Assembly (NCBI GenBank): GCA_030655795.1
Contig: JAUSPJ010000351.1
Span: 1-6,213 of the forward strand
Length of the DNA stretch: 6,213 bases
Origin: Fidelibacterota bacterium
Lineage (GTDB): Bacteria; Fidelibacterota; UBA2242
Direction of reading: 5' to 3'
Positions 1 through 5,937 of this stretch are shown here, one piece after another. Below the pieces are notes generated by a model that saw only the letters and a program-made list of their open reading frames with translations, did not search any database and was not told the DNA's origin. Every line of letters begins with the position of its first letter. The first letter of the stretch is position 1. The position numbers were made by a program, and so were the translations under genes.

Positions 1-75
1 CTGGCCCATACTGCCGGTATGGGAGAAATCGATACCAATAAATATCATGCAAAGCACTATTCATTTAAAGCATGA
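1..75 (+). CDS. C-terminal end of an upstream protein, possibly DUF362 family (partial)
   Basis: Frame 1 is open from the first base for 24 codons and closes at TGA 73-75, giving a tail that begins LAHTAGMGEID and ends YSFKA. The stop overlaps the next gene's ATG (72-74) in an ATGA arrangement, the classic sign of translational coupling, which supports this being the true end of a coding region. The GMGEID stretch resembles the C-terminal part of DUF362 proteins, which are iron-sulfur-associated and often sit beside 4Fe-4S proteins. With only 24 residues the family call is a weak inference; that a gene ends here is much better supported. Confidence 0.6.
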   Translation: MAHTAGMGEIDTNKYHAKHYSFKA

Positions 76-1604
76 AAAAAATCCGAAAAACCTCTATTCG
101 TAGAATTGTTCAGATAAGTTTTCTGGGGCTGTTCATTCTCACGGTACAGCAGGCAAGTTATCCGTTTCACCCCTGGATTCCGCCGGAACTGTTTCTCTGG
201 GCCGATCCGCTGACAGCGATTGTCACTCAGCTGGCCGGGCGCTTTTTTGATCCAATATTTCTGATTGCCCTTCTGGTCCTGTTATCCCCTTTTGTTTTCG
301 GGAGAGCCTTTTGCGGATGGATTTGCCCACTTGGAACAACGATTGATATCTCCGACAAATATTTTGCAAACAAAAAGAGTAAATCGACGCGCAAATATCG
401 CTCCGTTAAAACTGTCTTTTTAATTATCTTCGTACTGTTTGCGGTTTTCGGAGTGCAACTGTCCTGGTTGATGGACCCGCTCCCAATCCTGTGGCGTTCA
501 TTCGGTATATTGGGAATGTCTTTTTTCTTTTTATTTACGGATACGATTCTGAATGGACTCTATGACGCCAATATTTTCCCCGACACCATTTTAGACATTC
601 AGGACAGCGTATCCGCCTGGCTTTTTCCGGTCAGTACCCCCAAATTTCTCATGTTATTGCTTCCTTTCGTGATAATTCTGAGCATTCTGGCTCTGGCAAA
701 AATATCGCGCCGGTTCTGGTGCCGGAATCTGTGCCCGCTAGGCGCTTTACTTGGATTAGTATCAAAATTTAGCCCCTTCCAGCGGGTCGTCGATGAACAG
801 GCCTGCAACAGTTGCTCGGTTTGTCAGAAAAAATGTAAAATGGACGCCATTGAAGACAATTATATCAATACGGAAAAATCGGAGTGTGTTCTGTGCCTGG
901 ATTGCCGGGAAGATTGCCCGACAGATGCGATTTCATATAAATTCTGGTCACCTGTTCACATGAAAACTGCCACCGACTTATCACGACGGTCCTTTATCGG
1001 CGCCGGAGCGCTGGCATTATTTGGATCGGGGCTGTTTTCACTGAGCGCACTGAATCCCCGAAAAACCGACCGCCGCTTGCGCCCTCCCGGTTCATTAAAA
1101 GAAGATGATTTTATGGAACGGTGTATCCGTTGTGAAGAATGTGTCAGTATTTGCGCCACATCGGGCGGTTGCCTGCAGATGGCGTTCCTCGAAACCGGTC
1201 TGGAGGGTCTTATGACGCCGGTGTCCAAATACCGCTTGGGCTATTGCGAATACAACTGCAATCTCTGCGGACAGATTTGCCCGACAAAAGCCATTCAGCA
1301 CCTCGATCTCGAAGAAAAGCAGGAAACGAAAATAGGGACGGCGTTTTTCCTCACCGACCGCTGTATTCCCTATCGACTGAACGAAAACTGCATCGTCTGT
1401 GAAGAGCATTGCCCTTTACCGGAAAAAGCGCTAAAATTAAATGAGAAAGAATACGCCGATCCCGAAACTGGAGAAACACGCATGATAGCCTATCCTTATG
1501 TTGACACTGAGTTGTGCATCGGCTGTGGAATCTGTGAAAATAAGTGTCCGCTCGAAGGAGAGGCCGGAATAATTGTAACACGTGAAGGAGAAGAGAGATT
1601 TTAA
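72..1604 (+). CDS. Membrane polyferredoxin: NapH-like half fused to NapG-like half
   Basis: 510 residues. The N-terminal half is NapH/NosR/CcoG-like: basic start (MKKIRKTSIRR), hydrophobic segments near 12-28, 61-78, 112-132 and 190-211, the two family CxxxCP motifs (C81/C85 in GRAFCGWICPLG and C217/C221 in WCRNLCPLGA), then two 4Fe-4S sets (C245/248/251/255 and C272/275/278/282). At 297 a methionine is followed by SRRSFIG (304-310) and a hydrophobic run to about 326, exactly like a NapG Tat signal. The NapG/MauM-like half follows: RPPG (337-340), then cysteine sets C351/354/357/361(or 367), C392/396/399/403, C431/440/443/447 and C482/485/488/492. In the Nap system these proteins carry electrons from quinol or cytoplasm toward the periplasm; no nitrate reductase is present here, so the acceptor is unknown. 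Start is set by the ATGA overlap with the upstream stop. The fusion is confidently read; the role is inferred. Confidence 0.9.
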   Translation: MKKIRKTSIRRIVQISFLGLFILTVQQASYPFHPWIPPELFLWADPLTAIVTQLAGRFFDPIFLIALLVLLSPFVFGRAFCGWICPLGTTIDISDKYFANKKSKSTRKYRSVKTVFLIIFVLFAVFGVQLSWLMDPLPILWRSFGILGMSFFFLFTDTILNGLYDANIFPDTILDIQDSVSAWLFPVSTPKFLMLLLPFVIILSILALAKISRRFWCRNLCPLGALLGLVSKFSPFQRVVDEQACNSCSVCQKKCKMDAIEDNYINTEKSECVLCLDCREDCPTDAISYKFWSPVHMKTATDLSRRSFIGAGALALFGSGLFSLSALNPRKTDRRLRPPGSLKEDDFMERCIRCEECVSICATSGGCLQMAFLETGLEGLMTPVSKYRLGYCEYNCNLCGQICPTKAIQHLDLEEKQETKIGTAFFLTDRCIPYRLNENCIVCEEHCPLPEKALKLNEKEYADPETGETRMIAYPYVDTELCIGCGICENKCPLEGEAGIIVTREGEERF

Positions 1605-1606
1605 TT

Positions 1607-2074
1607 ATGAAAACAAAACATCTTTTACTCATTGTACTGACCTTGCTGCTTGTCATATCTTGCGCTTCAACCCGTCGATTATTAATTAAAAAAGATGATT
1701 ATCTCGGCTGGAAAATGACCGATTTCAAGATGCTGACCGGCAGCAAGGATTTTTCAAATTATTTGAAAGAAAATTACCACCTTTACAGCGGTTACAGATT
1801 AAAAATGATACTCGTACAGGAAATCGAAGGTCCGAACTTTATGAAGATGAAAGTTGAAATTTTTGAGACCAAGGATCGAACCGACGCCAATGGACTCTAT
1901 AAGCGCTATCAGTCATTCAGCCAGATTCGGGTTGGCGATGGCGGGAGCGAAAGTCCAGGATTGGTCTGTTTTTATAAAGACGATTATTTCGTAAAAATAT
2001 CGGCGGTGCGAAACCTTCAGGATAAAAATAACTATCTGATAAATATGGCCCAGCTGGTTGCCGCAAAAATTTAG
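1607..2074 (+). CDS. Small lipoprotein, DUF6599-like
   Basis: 155 residues. A signal peptide with lysines at 2 and 4 and a leucine-rich core (6-15) ends in the lipobox VISC, with the lipid-bearing cysteine at 19, so an envelope lipoprotein is expected. The mature part has the order seen in DUF6599-like proteins: a segment with SGYRLKMILVQE (61-72), a strand with MKVEIFETKD (81-90), an A/N-GLY turn (94-98), and a late strand LVCFYKDDYFVKISA (119-133). That assignment comes from memory of the family's pattern, not a search. The ATG lies 2 bases after the previous stop, with a purine-rich GAGAG (1593-1597) about 9 bases upstream. No catalytic residues are recognisable. Its place between the polyferredoxin and AmrS suggests an accessory or anchoring role in the same complex, which is inference. 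Confidence 0.75.
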   Translation: MKTKHLLLIVLTLLLVISCASTRRLLIKKDDYLGWKMTDFKMLTGSKDFSNYLKENYHLYSGYRLKMILVQEIEGPNFMKMKVEIFETKDRTDANGLYKRYQSFSQIRVGDGGSESPGLVCFYKDDYFVKISAVRNLQDKNNYLINMAQLVAAKI

Positions 2075-2082
2075 AATATACA

Positions 2083-3201
2083 ATGATATCCCGGCGTGAA
2101 TTCTGCGAATTATCCGTTAAATGTCTTGCTGGAATTGCATCATCCCGACTATTAATAAACCAACTCAATGCCGGCAATCATAACTATCCCTATATTCGCG
2201 ATGCCCGATATTTCAAAAAGCTCGATGATCAGAAAATCCGGTGTGAGTTGTGTCCGCGAATGTGTATTGTCGCCCCGAAACGGCGTGGATATTGCGGCGT
2301 CCGTGAAAATCAGAACGGCGATTATAAAACCCTGGTTTATGGTCGTCTAACCGCAATTAATAACGACCCGATCGAAAAAAAACCGCTCTTTCATTTCCTG
2401 CCGGGCAGTACCGCTCTGTCGGTTTCCACCAGCGGCTGTAATGTCAAATGTAAATTTTGCCAGAACTGGAACCTGGCCCAATCAAAACCCGAAGATTTAA
2501 ATTACAGTTATTTATCACCGGAACAGCTGGTTGCAATGGCAACGCGCTATTCCATTCCAACGATCGCTTACACCTACAATGAACCGACCATTTTCACCGA
2601 ATATATTATTGATACCGCAACTGTCGGCAAAGAGCAGGGCATCAGAAATGTCAATATATCCAACGGTTATATCAGCAAAGCACCGCTCCGGGATTTGTGT
2701 AAAGTTCTGGATGCTATCAAAATCGACTTCAAAGCCTACTCCGAAGAGTTTTACCGGGATATTGTGGCCGGATCGTTGAATCCGGTACTGGATACATTGG
2801 TCGAAATAAAATCTCGGGGCGTCTGGCTGGAAATGGTCAACCTGATTATCCCCACACTGAATGATAACCGGTCGGAGCTGGAACAGATGTGCAAATGGAT
2901 AATCGCCAATCTCGGCGCCGATGTTCCAATTCATTTTACCCGTTTTCACCCGCAGTATCTTTTGAAAAACCTCCCTCCCACACCGGTCAATACGCTTGAT
3001 ACGGCCTATAAAATCGCCAGAGACGCCGGAATAAACTACGTATATGTCGGCAATGTACCGGGACATATCCACGAAAACACGGTCTGCCCGAACTGTGGCA
3101 GCGACCTGATCGTTCGCAAAGGTTATTACATTGTTACAAACCGATTGAAAAATGGAAAATGCCCGGATTGCACAACCCCAATTCCCGGCGTCTGGGTCTA
3201 G
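2083..3201 (+). CDS. amrS: AmmeMemoRadiSam system radical SAM enzyme AmrS, with twin-arginine-like N-terminus
   Basis: 372 residues. The radical SAM cluster motif CxxxCxxC is C119/C123/C126 (GCNVKCKFCQNW). Other family marks are the N-terminal cysteine set C54/C57/C61/C71 around CELCPRMC and GYCGVR, YNEPTIF (165-171), HFTRFHPQY (284-292), YVGNVPGH (321-328) and a C-terminal zinc-ribbon-like pair (C335/C338 and C360/C363) before GVWV. Radical SAM enzymes cleave S-adenosylmethionine reductively to start radical chemistry; the AmrS substrate is unknown to me. The first 30 residues precede the normal domain and look like a Tat signal: S3-R4-R5-E6-F7, then a modestly hydrophobic stretch with CLAGIASSRLLI but no clear cleavage site. 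The start is 8 bases after the lipoprotein stop; no strong ribosome site is visible, so coupling is possible. The AmrB-AmrA fusion follows after 9 bases, confirming the system. Confidence 0.93.
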   Translation: MISRREFCELSVKCLAGIASSRLLINQLNAGNHNYPYIRDARYFKKLDDQKIRCELCPRMCIVAPKRRGYCGVRENQNGDYKTLVYGRLTAINNDPIEKKPLFHFLPGSTALSVSTSGCNVKCKFCQNWNLAQSKPEDLNYSYLSPEQLVAMATRYSIPTIAYTYNEPTIFTEYIIDTATVGKEQGIRNVNISNGYISKAPLRDLCKVLDAIKIDFKAYSEEFYRDIVAGSLNPVLDTLVEIKSRGVWLEMVNLIIPTLNDNRSELEQMCKWIIANLGADVPIHFTRFHPQYLLKNLPPTPVNTLDTAYKIARDAGINYVYVGNVPGHIHENTVCPNCGSDLIVRKGYYIVTNRLKNGKCPDCTTPIPGVWV

Positions 3202-3205
3202 AGGT
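3201..3205 (+). promoter_or_regulatory. Ribosome binding site for the amrB-amrA fusion
   Basis: GAGGT lies 5 bases before ATG 3211 and overlaps the last base of the amrS stop codon (3199-3201). It supports the upstream ATG as the start, so that the lipoprotein signal peptide is included in the product. Confidence 0.6.
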
Positions 3206-3210
3206 CAGTA

Positions 3211-4743
3211 ATGAAACAAAATTCAACCAATTTTAAAACTCTCGCTATGATTGGAGCGTGTCTTATGATGCTTGGATGCTCAAACACCGGCAACGCCAAA
3301 GAGCGGCCGGCATACAATGCAGGAATGTTCTATCCAAAGAGTCCTGTGGAAATACGGCACTCGATTCAGAATTACTTTGACGCCGTCGAACTGAAGACTG
3401 TCCTCAATAAACCATTTGGAATAATTTCACCCCACGCCGGCTATCCTTACAGCGGCCCGGTTGCGGCTTATGGATTTACAGCGCTTAAAAATCATCACTA
3501 CGACGCCGTTGTTGTGATTTCCCCCTGTCATGTGGACTATTTCAATTTCGCATCAATTTATGACGGTGATGCTTATCTGACGCCTTTGGGAAAACTCGTG
3601 GTAGATAAATCAATCACGAAAAAATTGCAGACGGACGATAAACGGGTTCAGATCTCATCGAAGGGGCATGTTATTGGCATGAACGGCCGCGCAGAGCACA
3701 GCCTCGAAGTGCAGTTACCATTTATCCAGATTGCGCTGGGAGACGTTCCGGTCGTTCCGGTTGTTCTGGGAACCATGGACTGGGATGTTATTCAGACGCT
3801 GGGACAGCAATTGGGGAAAATAGCCCAAACTCATGATATCCTCATCGTGGCATCCAGCGATCTTTCCCACTTTCACAGCTATGGGAAATGCAATAAAATC
3901 GATCGGCAGTTCATGGACATCCTGGAAAGTTTTTCGGTCGAAAACCTCTATAAAGGTCTCATGACAAAATCGGTCGAAGCCTGCGGCGGCGGTCCCATCA
4001 TCGCTTTAATGCTTGCCGCTCAAATGAATAATATCAATCATCTTGAAATTCTCAACTACGCCAACAGCGGCGACGTCCCCTTCGGCGATAAATCCAGGGT
4101 TGTCGGCTATATGTCAGCCGCTGTTTATAAAGAAATCAATTCCAAATCAAAGGATGTCCTCATGAACGATACACAAGCTAAAAACCGTTATCTCAATACT
4201 GACGAACAGGAATTTTTGATCCAACTGGCCGAAGATGTCATTGACGCCTGCGTGAAGGGCAACCCGATTCCCGAGCCGAAAGACATTCCGGCTATCTGCA
4301 GAGAAGAACGCGGCGCCTTTGTCACCATTGAAAAACACGGGCAGTTGCGGGGCTGCATCGGTTACATTCTGCCGGTTTATCCGCTATATGAAACAGTGAT
4401 CGAAGTGGCTCAATCGGCTGCTCTCAAAGACCCGCGTTTTAATCGCGTTTCTCCGGGCGAACTAAAAGATCTCGAGATTGAAGTTTCGGTATTGACTATT
4501 CCGGAGAAAATCGACGATCCATCTATCATAGAAGTGGGCAAACACGGGATTATTATGAAACGGGGATTTTACCAGGGGTTGCTGCTGCCGCAGGTCGCCA
4601 CGGACTACGGCTGGGACCGTGTAACCTTCCTGGAACATACCTGCCAGAAAGCCGGTTTGCCGCGTAACGCCTGGAAAGATAAAGACACCGAAATCAGTAT
4701 CTTCTCCGCCCAGGTCTTCAATCGTAAAACTCTAGGGAAATAG
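3211..4743 (+). CDS. amrB-amrA: Lipoprotein fusion of MEMO-like AmrB and AMMECR1-like AmrA
   Basis: 510 residues in three parts. Residues 1-23 form a lipoprotein signal ending LMMLGC with C23 as the lipidation site. Residues about 32-308 are a MEMO domain: RPAYNAGMFYP, PHAGYPYSG (H75), SPCH (H107), AEHSLEVQLPF (H163), SSDLSH (D217, H220) and CGGGPII (C258). H75, H107 and C258 correspond by eye to H49, H81 and C244 of human MEMO1, reported metal ligands, so a metal site is probably kept. After a linker (about 310-330), residues 331-507 are an AMMECR1 domain with the hallmark LRGCIG (379-384), CREERGAFVT, KDPRFNRV and LLLPQVA. Both domains look intact at full length. MEMO resembles extradiol dioxygenases in fold, but no activity is assigned; AMMECR1 function is also unknown. 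This is the last gene of the operon. Fusion plus lipidation suggests the A and B components act together on the periplasmic side. Confidence 0.93.
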   Translation: MKQNSTNFKTLAMIGACLMMLGCSNTGNAKERPAYNAGMFYPKSPVEIRHSIQNYFDAVELKTVLNKPFGIISPHAGYPYSGPVAAYGFTALKNHHYDAVVVISPCHVDYFNFASIYDGDAYLTPLGKLVVDKSITKKLQTDDKRVQISSKGHVIGMNGRAEHSLEVQLPFIQIALGDVPVVPVVLGTMDWDVIQTLGQQLGKIAQTHDILIVASSDLSHFHSYGKCNKIDRQFMDILESFSVENLYKGLMTKSVEACGGGPIIALMLAAQMNNINHLEILNYANSGDVPFGDKSRVVGYMSAAVYKEINSKSKDVLMNDTQAKNRYLNTDEQEFLIQLAEDVIDACVKGNPIPEPKDIPAICREERGAFVTIEKHGQLRGCIGYILPVYPLYETVIEVAQSAALKDPRFNRVSPGELKDLEIEVSVLTIPEKIDDPSIIEVGKHGIIMKRGFYQGLLLPQVATDYGWDRVTFLEHTCQKAGLPRNAWKDKDTEISIFSAQVFNRKTLGK

Positions 4744-5135
4744 AAATTTTTTAGACAGGATTAACCCCAGAGGGGACTCAATAAGTCAGGATATGCAAGA
4801 AATATTCGGATTGAAGATTGCGAACCCTCTCGTTCCCAAATTCCTTTCGTTTCTCGTTCCCAAATTGAATTTGGGAACGAGTATTAACATCGAACCATAG
4901 CCTTTCCATTACCCACCGTTTTAGAGCCATTCCAAATAACCATCATGTCTTGTTAAACACAACGAACGATGAAAGACAACCCTGCAAAGTTCATTTAACT
5001 TCATGAAATACCAGTTAAAATAAAATTTGTGGTTTACTTTCATATAAAAACCATTGAAATTAATCATGAAAAACCGCTGTACATTAACAGAATTAATCGG
5101 TCGCTATTACGATCAAAAATTATGATAAATATTCC
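4744..5135. other. Intergenic spacer between the amr operon and the toxin-antitoxin pair
   Basis: No credible gene is seen on either strand. The first 100 bases have only weak dyads (CCCC-AGA-GGGG at 4765-4775 and GACT/AGTC at 4775-4787), neither followed by a T-run, so no convincing terminator for the operon is visible. A REP-like palindrome lies at 4828-4881. From about 4990 the sequence becomes clearly AT-rich. A 7-bp inverted repeat (TTTAACT 4994-5000, AGTTAAA 5013-5019) and a TGTACAT at 5078-5084, matching the promoter half-site downstream, are the only other patterns noticed. Confidence 0.6.
4828..4881. repeat. REP-like palindromic element with an extra half copy
   Basis: A perfect inverted repeat covers 4853-4881: left arm CTCGTTCCCAAATT (4853-4866), one central G (4867) and the exact reverse complement (4868-4881). 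The same left arm with one more base, TCTCGTTCCCAAATT, also occurs at 4828-4842, 24 bases before its second copy at 4852-4866. The right arm can therefore pair with either left copy. No T-run follows, so a rho-independent terminator is not indicated. I recall closely similar CTCGTTCCCAA palindromes being dispersed between genes in several bacterial lineages; whether this genome has many copies cannot be seen from one window. Confidence 0.8.
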
Positions 5136-5165
5136 TTGACTTTGTACATTGATTGGATGTACAAT
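5136..5165 (+). promoter_or_regulatory. Sigma70-type promoter of the toxin-antitoxin operon
   Basis: The -35 box TTGACT (5136-5141) and the -10 box TACAAT (5160-5165) are 18 bases apart. The expected transcription start, 6-7 bases after the -10, falls at about 5171-5172, the A of the toxin ATG. The transcript would then have almost no leader, agreeing with the lack of a Shine-Dalgarno sequence before that ATG. Confidence 0.7.
5142..5164. promoter_or_regulatory. Probable operator for autoregulation of the toxin-antitoxin operon
   Basis: A perfect 8-bp inverted repeat, TTGTACAT (5142-5149) and ATGTACAA (5157-5164), is separated by 7 bases. It starts directly after the -35 box and covers five of the six -10 bases, so a protein bound there would block RNA polymerase. 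Ribbon-helix-helix antitoxins, alone or with their toxin, typically repress their own promoter through such dyads. A further TGTACAT occurs at 5078-5084. Binding by this antitoxin is inferred. Confidence 0.65.
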
Positions 5166-5171
5166 AAAACT

Positions 5172-5462
5172 ATGAAATTTGAATGGGATTCAGAAAAAAA
5201 TGAATGGTTAAAAAAAGAAAGAGGAATATCTTTTGAACGGATTATTTTCCATTTGTCTCAAGGGGATCTATGGAAGATAGCCGATCATCCTGATCAGAAA
5301 AAATACCCGGGACAAAAAATTTATTTTGTTATTGTAGAAAATTATATTTGCATGGTTCCACATGTTAAAGAAAAGGAGCAGATATTCTTGAAAACTATAA
5401 TCCCCAGTATAAGAGCAACAAGGGATTATGAAAAAGAAAAGGAGAAAAACGATGAAATATGA
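5172..5462 (+). CDS. brnT: BrnT-like toxin of a type II toxin-antitoxin pair
   Basis: 96 residues from ATG 5172. It begins MKFEWDSEKN and continues with ERGISFERIIF (16-26), HPDQKKYPGQKIYFVIVE (39-56) and IFLKTIIPSIRATRDY (71-86), the pattern of BrnT-family proteins. BrnT has a RelE-like fold and acts as an RNase that lowers translation, held in check by its partner. In-frame TTG 5136 and ATG 5157 would lengthen it, but both lie inside the promoter, and FEWD next to the first methionine is typical of the family, so 5172 is preferred. No ribosome site precedes it. The last codons overlap the antitoxin gene by 11 bases, so both are made from one message. The lysine/glutamate-rich tail (87-96) arises over the antitoxin's ribosome site. 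AT-rich codon use contrasts with the amr operon. Confidence 0.85.
   Translation: MKFEWDSEKNEWLKKERGISFERIIFHLSQGDLWKIADHPDQKKYPGQKIYFVIVENYICMVPHVKEKEQIFLKTIIPSIRATRDYEKEKEKNDEI
5441..5444 (+). promoter_or_regulatory. Ribosome binding site that decides the antitoxin start
   Basis: GGAG sits 7 bases before ATG 5452, whereas the in-frame upstream ATG 5428 has only AGGGA (5420-5424) three bases before it, too close to be ideal. The better-spaced site favours 5452. It lies inside the toxin reading frame, which would let the antitoxin be translated efficiently even if the leaderless toxin start is weak. Confidence 0.6.
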
Positions 5463-5727
5463 TAAGGAAGAACAGTCCATTTTAAATGCTTATGAAAAAG
5501 GTAAAATCAAGCTAAGATCTCCATTAAAAAAAGAAATACATAATGTTAAAGCTATAGCGGAACCCACCTTTCGGAAAAATCGTCGTATTACGATCCGCCT
5601 ATATGATCACGATTATCAAGGCATCCAAAAAACAGCAATGGAAAAGGGTATTCCCTATCAAACATTGATTTCAGGAATGATCCATCAATATATAGAAGGA
5701 GAGCTTGTAGAAAAGAAAACCGGCTAA
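5452..5727 (+). CDS. Ribbon-helix-helix (CopG-type) antitoxin partner of BrnT-like toxin
   Basis: 91 residues from ATG 5452 (99 if ATG 5428 is used). The N-terminal part (1-40: MKYDKEEQSILNAYEKGKIK and following) is a charged, probably helical region expected to wrap the toxin. The C-terminal part carries a ribbon-helix-helix fold: the basic strand RRITIRLYD (44-52), a first helix (53-65) and GIPYQTLISGMIHQY (66-80) as turn and second helix. This matches the unnamed CopG-like antitoxins commonly found downstream of BrnT-like toxins, which differ from classical BrnA in sequence. Its role is to neutralise the toxin and, probably, repress the promoter through the dyad at 5142-5164. Toxin-first order and the 11-base overlap match brnTA-type operons. 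Confidence 0.85.
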   Translation: MKYDKEEQSILNAYEKGKIKLRSPLKKEIHNVKAIAEPTFRKNRRITIRLYDHDYQGIQKTAMEKGIPYQTLISGMIHQYIEGELVEKKTG

Positions 5728-5901
5728 CCTATATTTGTCCTTTAAAATCAAGAAGAAAATATTCCCTTACGAAAAAATATTTAGCGGTTTCTCAGACTTT
5801 TCACATCTCGACCATTCCAAACAAAAGAACCATGGAAATTCAACTGAACTATTTTTGCATTTTGATAGACATTGAGTCTATATTTGGAATATTTTGACTG
5901 C

Positions 5902-5927
5902 TATCTCAAAGAGATCTCTGTGAGATA
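5902..5927. repeat. 26-bp near-perfect palindrome upstream of the DUF433 gene
   Basis: Outer arms TATCTCA (5902-5908) and TGAGATA (5921-5927) and an inner perfect palindrome AGAGATCTCT (5910-5919) share one centre, between 5914 and 5915. Only the pair 5909/5920 (A/G) fails to match. No T-run follows. The centre is about 80 bases before the predicted transcription start of the next gene, consistent with a binding site for a dimeric regulator; this is inference. Confidence 0.65.
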
Positions 5928-5937
5928 AAGGCTGATG

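Noticed and set aside
956..1656. Several overlapping open frames on both strands within the polyferredoxin gene
   Set aside because: They are out-of-frame shadows of the cysteine-rich coding sequence and contain no family motifs or ribosome sites.
2515..3072. Long open frame on the minus strand (about 185 codons) inside amrS
   Set aside because: It lies entirely antisense to a strongly conserved radical SAM gene, has no recognisable motif, and the plus-strand reading explains the codon pattern.
4765..4787. CCCC-AGA-GGGG and GACT/AGTC dyads as a terminator for the amr operon
   Set aside because: Stems of only 4 bp with no following T-run; not enough for an intrinsic terminator call.
4828..4881. 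The paired left-arm copies as the start of a CRISPR array
   Set aside because: There are only two direct copies 24 bases apart, spacers of proper length are absent, and the unit is a self-complementary palindrome with no cas genes nearby.
5066..5125. 19-codon ATG frame beginning MKNRCTLTEL
   Set aside because: Very short, without a Shine-Dalgarno sequence, and resembling nothing known; likely chance in AT-rich DNA.
5136..5171. Upstream TTG or ATG (5157) starts extending the BrnT-like toxin by up to 12 residues
   Set aside because: These codons form the -35, operator and -10 of a good promoter, and the family typically begins right before the FEWD motif.
5757..5782. AAATATT/AATATTT inverted repeat after the antitoxin as a terminator
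   Set aside because: The stem is purely A-T, the loop is 12 bases and no T-run follows.
4927..5821. CCATTCCAAA at 4927-4936 and again at 5812-5821, flanking the toxin-antitoxin pair, as insertion-site repeats
   Set aside because: Only 10 bases match, flanking sequence does not, and no recombinase or terminal inverted repeats accompany them; chance cannot be excluded.
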